Below are positions 61,171 to 64,000 of a stretch of 64,000 nt of DNA, piece by piece. The translations under genes and the position numbers were made by a program. The DNA comes from Accumulibacter sp031732795 (GTDB lineage Bacteria; Pseudomonadota; Gammaproteobacteria; Burkholderiales; Rhodocyclaceae): the NCBI GenBank assembly GCA_031732795.1, contig JAVMKC010000115.1:124001-188000 (forward strand). The letters run 5' to 3'. Positions within the stretch are counted from its first letter, which is position 1. Every line of letters begins with the position of its first letter. The notes beneath the pieces are model-generated. The model did not search any database, was not told the DNA's origin, and saw nothing but the letters and a program-made list of their open reading frames with translations.

Positions 61171-62184
61171 ATGCCCGTTGCGCTGATGTTGGCTCTCCTG
61201 GCTTCGCTGGGGGTGCATGGACTGGTGCTTTTTGGCCCGGATTACGAATTGCCCGGCCCGAGCGACCCGCCGCCATTACTGGCCGAGTTGAAACCGTTGC
61301 CGAAAGCACCGCCTCCGCACCCTCAGGCGGCAGAGACCGCGCCAACGGCGAAGCATGCTCAGGTTGCCCCGCATTCGGCATCGCCGACGAAGAAGCCGGT
61401 TCACCGTCCGGCGCACGTCGCCCGGACAGCGCCGGCGCCGAGACCTGCCGCACCGCCGGAAGCGGCGCCGGCCGACGAAGCGATGACTTCAATGGCCTCC
61501 GCACCGCCTGCTTCGCCCGTCGAGACGGCCGCGCCGGCGCCCCAAACCCGGCCGATGCCGGCGGCTGGCCGTATTCGCTACCGGGTTGACCGGGGTGATC
61601 AGGGTTTCCAGATCGGAGTTTCGGTGAACGAATGGCAAGTGATCGATGGCGCCTACCGGATCACCGCCGTCACGGAAACCACCGGCCTGATCGGCGCGTT
61701 GCGGCCCTTGCGCATCGAACACGAAAGCATCGGCCACACCAGTCACGCCGGTCTGGTTCCGGACCGTTTCATCGTCCGCCAGGATGGCCGCGAAACCGAA
61801 AACGGCGCCGATTTCGACTGGTCGCAGAAACAGTTGAAAATGGGTAGCCGGCCGGTGGAGACCCTGTTGCCGGGTACGCAGGACGTGCTGTCGTTGCCGT
61901 ACCACCTGGGGATGCTCGCCGATCCCGCCGCTGTCGGCAGCATCGCCATCACCACCGGCAAGAAGTACGGGCAATTCCGGCTCGAGGTGCTCGGCGAGGA
62001 AGACGTCAGCGTTCCCGCTGGTACTTTCCATACCCTGCACCTGCGCGTGCCCGGCGCCGCGCAGACCGAGGTCTGGCTGGCGCGCGATGGTGCGCAGATG
62101 CCGGTCAAGGTCCAGCATGTCGACAACAAAGGCAACATCCTGATGCTGTCGGCCATCGCCATCGAAAGCCGGAACGCGCCGTGA
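61171..62184 (+). CDS. DUF3108 domain protein
   Basis: A 337-residue probably exported protein with an N-terminal hydrophobic segment (MPVALMLALLASLGVHGLVL), a long Pro/Ala-rich linker (about residues 30-125) and a DUF3108 domain (RIRYRVDRGDQGFQIGVS, VPAGTFHTLHLRVPG). The domain is found in periplasmic proteins of unknown role. It is tightly packed between purN and rsmB in a coupled unit, its TGA overlapping the rsmB GTG. Confidence 0.85.
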   Translation: MPVALMLALLASLGVHGLVLFGPDYELPGPSDPPPLLAELKPLPKAPPPHPQAAETAPTAKHAQVAPHSASPTKKPVHRPAHVARTAPAPRPAAPPEAAPADEAMTSMASAPPASPVETAAPAPQTRPMPAAGRIRYRVDRGDQGFQIGVSVNEWQVIDGAYRITAVTETTGLIGALRPLRIEHESIGHTSHAGLVPDRFIVRQDGRETENGADFDWSQKQLKMGSRPVETLLPGTQDVLSLPYHLGMLADPAAVGSIAITTGKKYGQFRLEVLGEEDVSVPAGTFHTLHLRVPGAAQTEVWLARDGAQMPVKVQHVDNKGNILMLSAIAIESRNAP

Positions 62185-63482
62185 AGCCAGCGACCGACTC
62201 CACACCGCAAGTCGTCGTCGCCGATTTGCGCTGCACGCCGGCGGTTTTTCGGCACGCCGAAGTGCTGCTCGCCGAATTGCGGCGCTCGCCGTATCCCGCC
62301 GACAAGGTCGTCGCCGGCTATTTCCGGCAGCACCGCCAACTGGGCCATGCCGACCGGGGTTTCGTCGCCGAGGCGGCCTTCGCCGTGCTGCGTCACCAAC
62401 GGACCTTGACCGCGCGTTGTGGCGGCGACGTTACCTCGCGTCGTTTGCTGCTGGCCTGGCTGGCCTGCGGCCAGGGCTTGAACCGGCGCCAACTCGAACC
62501 TCTGCTCAGCGAGAGCGAACAAAAGTGGCTGGCCACCGCCAAAGCGGTGAAAGTCGCCGATCTGCCGCCCGCGGTTCGCCTCGACTTGCCGGACTGGCTC
62601 TTCGAGACGTTGATCGGTCAATTTGGCACCGAAGAAACGGCGGTGCTGGCCGGCGCGCTCAACCGGCCGGCACCGCTCAATCTGCGGGTGAACAGCCTGA
62701 AAACCGACCGGCAAACGGTATTGGCACGGCTGGCCGCCGACGGCTTGCCGGCAACGCCGTGCGCTTATTCGCCGCTCGGCATCCGTTTGCACGGCAAACC
62801 AGCGTTGTCGCGCCATCCGCTGTTCATCGACGGTCATTTCGAAGTTCAGGACGAGGGCAGCCAGTTGCTCGGTTTTCTGCTGCAACCGAGACGTGGCGAA
62901 ATGGTCGCCGATTTCTGCGCCGGCGCTGGTGGCAAAACCCTGCTCCTCGGAGCCTTGATGCGTTCGCAGGGCCGGTTGTATGCCTTCGACGTCAACGAAC
63001 GGCGCCTCGCCCGCCTGAAACCGCGGCTGGCGCGCTCGGGACTGTCGAATGTCACGCCGGTGCGCATCGATTCCGAACGTGACGTCAAAATCCGCCGGCT
63101 GGCCGGCAAGCTCGACCGCGTGCTGGTCGACGCGCCTTGTTCCGGCCTCGGCACGCTGCGTCGCAATCCCGATCTCAAATGGCGGCAAACGCCGGCCAGC
63201 GTTGCCGAACTGGCCCTCAAGCAAGCGGCGATTCTTGCGGCGGCGGCTTCCTTGCTCAAAAGCGGCGGACGGCTGGTGTATGCCACCTGCAGCCTGCTCG
63301 ATGCCGAGAACGACGCCATCATCGAGGCTTTTCTGAACGCGCAGCCGGATTTCACCGTCGAATCGGCGCAAGACATCCTCGCTGCGCAACAGATTTTCAT
63401 CGAGTGCGGTGAACGATTGCGTCTGACGCCGCACCGGCAGGGCACCGACGCTTTTTACGCCGCCGTGTTGACACGCCGATGA
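62181..63482 (+). CDS. RsmB-type rRNA cytosine-5 methyltransferase
   Basis: A 433-residue RsmB/NOP-family enzyme that methylates C5 of cytosine in RNA. It has an N-terminal NusB-like helical part (VVAGYFRQHRQLGHADRGFV), a SAM-binding FCAGAGGKTLLLGALM, the DAPCSGLGTLRRNPDLKWR motif and the catalytic Cys region RLVYATCSLLDAEN. It starts at GTG 62181, overlapping the previous stop. Whether it is the true RsmB (C967) orthologue cannot be told; it is shorter and next to purN rather than fmt. Confidence 0.9.
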   Translation: MKPATDSTPQVVVADLRCTPAVFRHAEVLLAELRRSPYPADKVVAGYFRQHRQLGHADRGFVAEAAFAVLRHQRTLTARCGGDVTSRRLLLAWLACGQGLNRRQLEPLLSESEQKWLATAKAVKVADLPPAVRLDLPDWLFETLIGQFGTEETAVLAGALNRPAPLNLRVNSLKTDRQTVLARLAADGLPATPCAYSPLGIRLHGKPALSRHPLFIDGHFEVQDEGSQLLGFLLQPRRGEMVADFCAGAGGKTLLLGALMRSQGRLYAFDVNERRLARLKPRLARSGLSNVTPVRIDSERDVKIRRLAGKLDRVLVDAPCSGLGTLRRNPDLKWRQTPASVAELALKQAAILAAAASLLKSGGRLVYATCSLLDAENDAIIEAFLNAQPDFTVESAQDILAAQQIFIECGERLRLTPHRQGTDAFYAAVLTRR

Positions 63483-64000
63483 ATGAACGGGTGATGTTCG
63501 CCCTGCTGCTCGACCTGTGGCAGGACGTCAGCAATCCGGCTTTTCTGTGGCAACTGCTGGCGCTGCTGGCCTGCCTGCTGCTGGCCTGGGTGCTGGCCCG
63601 CTACGGACGGCGCCATGAATTGACCCAGGTCAGCGAGACGCACGGCGCGCTGCGTGCCTTCGGGGCGGGCAGCTTGCGGCGCTTGTTCTTTCCCCTGCTG
63701 GCCTTGCTCTTCGTCGTGATTGCCCGAAAAGCCTTCAAAATCTGGCATCTCGGCCCAGTCAGTCTGCTCGATGTGGCGATTCCGCTGATGACCTCGATGG
63801 CACTGGTGCGGGTGGTGATCTACTTTCTGCGCTACGCTTTTTCACCCAGCGGCTGGCTGGTCAGTTCCGAACGTTTCGTCGCCTCGACGATCTGGTTCGG
63901 GCTGGCGTTACATTTGAGCGGCCTCGCCGAACCGCTGATCGAATTCCTCGAGCAGATCACCCTGCATATCGGCAAACAGAAACTCGACCTGTGGACTCTG
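63479..64000 (+). CDS. MscS-like membrane protein, partial (cut by right edge)
   Basis: An open frame from ATG 63479, overlapping the rsmB stop (ATGA), runs off the right edge. The 174 visible residues have several hydrophobic segments (FLWQLLALLACLLLAWVLA, LFFPLLALLFVVIARK) and resemble the N-terminal membrane part of mechanosensitive-channel-family proteins often found downstream of rsmB in betaproteobacteria. The diagnostic pore helix is outside the window. Confidence 0.6.
   Translation, partial: MNERVMFALLLDLWQDVSNPAFLWQLLALLACLLLAWVLARYGRRHELTQVSETHGALRAFGAGSLRRLFFPLLALLFVVIARKAFKIWHLGPVSLLDVAIPLMTSMALVRVVIYFLRYAFSPSGWLVSSERFVASTIWFGLALHLSGLAEPLIEFLEQITLHIGKQKLDLWTL

Noticed and set aside
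61743..63434. A 563-codon minus-strand frame opposite DUF3108 and rsmB
   Set aside because: Antisense to two well-supported genes, with no motifs.

Overview
The window looks like a chromosomal segment from a GC-rich betaproteobacterium, most likely in or near the Rhodocyclales. Three things point that way. A three-gene 2-oxoglutarate oxidoreductase set (korC-korA-korB) resembles the NADP-linked enzyme known from Azoarcus and Thauera. A PHA-granule-associated protein lies next to rsgA. A PEP-CTERM (exosortase-sorted) protein has a sigma-54 type promoter. This assignment is inference from gene content; no rRNA or tRNA gene is present in the window to confirm it.

Layout. 1-5200: lactate use, with an L-lactate permease (cut by the left edge), an FAD/Fe-S D-lactate dehydrogenase and a divergent GntR/FadR-type regulator; a near-ideal PdhR/LldR-like palindrome lies between them. 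5457-6635: ychF and its terminator. 6640-13430: a decayed genomic island with a frameshifted P4-type integrase, a second recombinase remnant, an intact Fic protein, a 5' fragment of a type I restriction subunit joined out of frame to the 3' part of a MukB-like coiled-coil ATPase, the start of a translationally coupled partner gene, and an IS3-family end. 13586-20275: purL, aceB and a LysR regulator. 20276-23000: an AT-richer accessory stretch with a zinc-ribbon-like protein, a Mu-type DNA-binding-domain protein and about 1 kb without a recognisable gene.

23100-34700: psd, korCAB, a periplasmic rhodanese, an alpha/beta hydrolase, msrA, an HPP membrane protein, hupB, glpK and a TetR regulator. 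34740-42355: a fatty-acid/acyl-CoA module (etfBA, acyl-CoA dehydrogenase, thioesterase, acetoacetyl-CoA synthetase), interrupted by a CbiM-like permease and small membrane proteins, with a likely TetR operator at its head. 43045-43698: the PEP-CTERM gene. 44075-49425: PHA protein, rsgA, phhB, M48 protease, orn, a GT39-like glycosyltransferase and rpmE. 49560-55688: queD, DUF2252, Nudix, threonine aldolase and alaS on the minus strand. 56221-64000: an OmpA-like protein, then miaA-mutL on the minus strand, and a tightly overlapping plus-strand series dedA-purN-DUF3108-rsmB-mscS-like that runs off the right edge.

Most of the window is ordinary housekeeping. The places worth a second look are the chimeric defence island, the sigma-54/PEP-CTERM control region, the KorABC complex, the operator-like repeats before fic, etfB and dld/lldR, and the 13-bp tandem repeat just upstream of psd.
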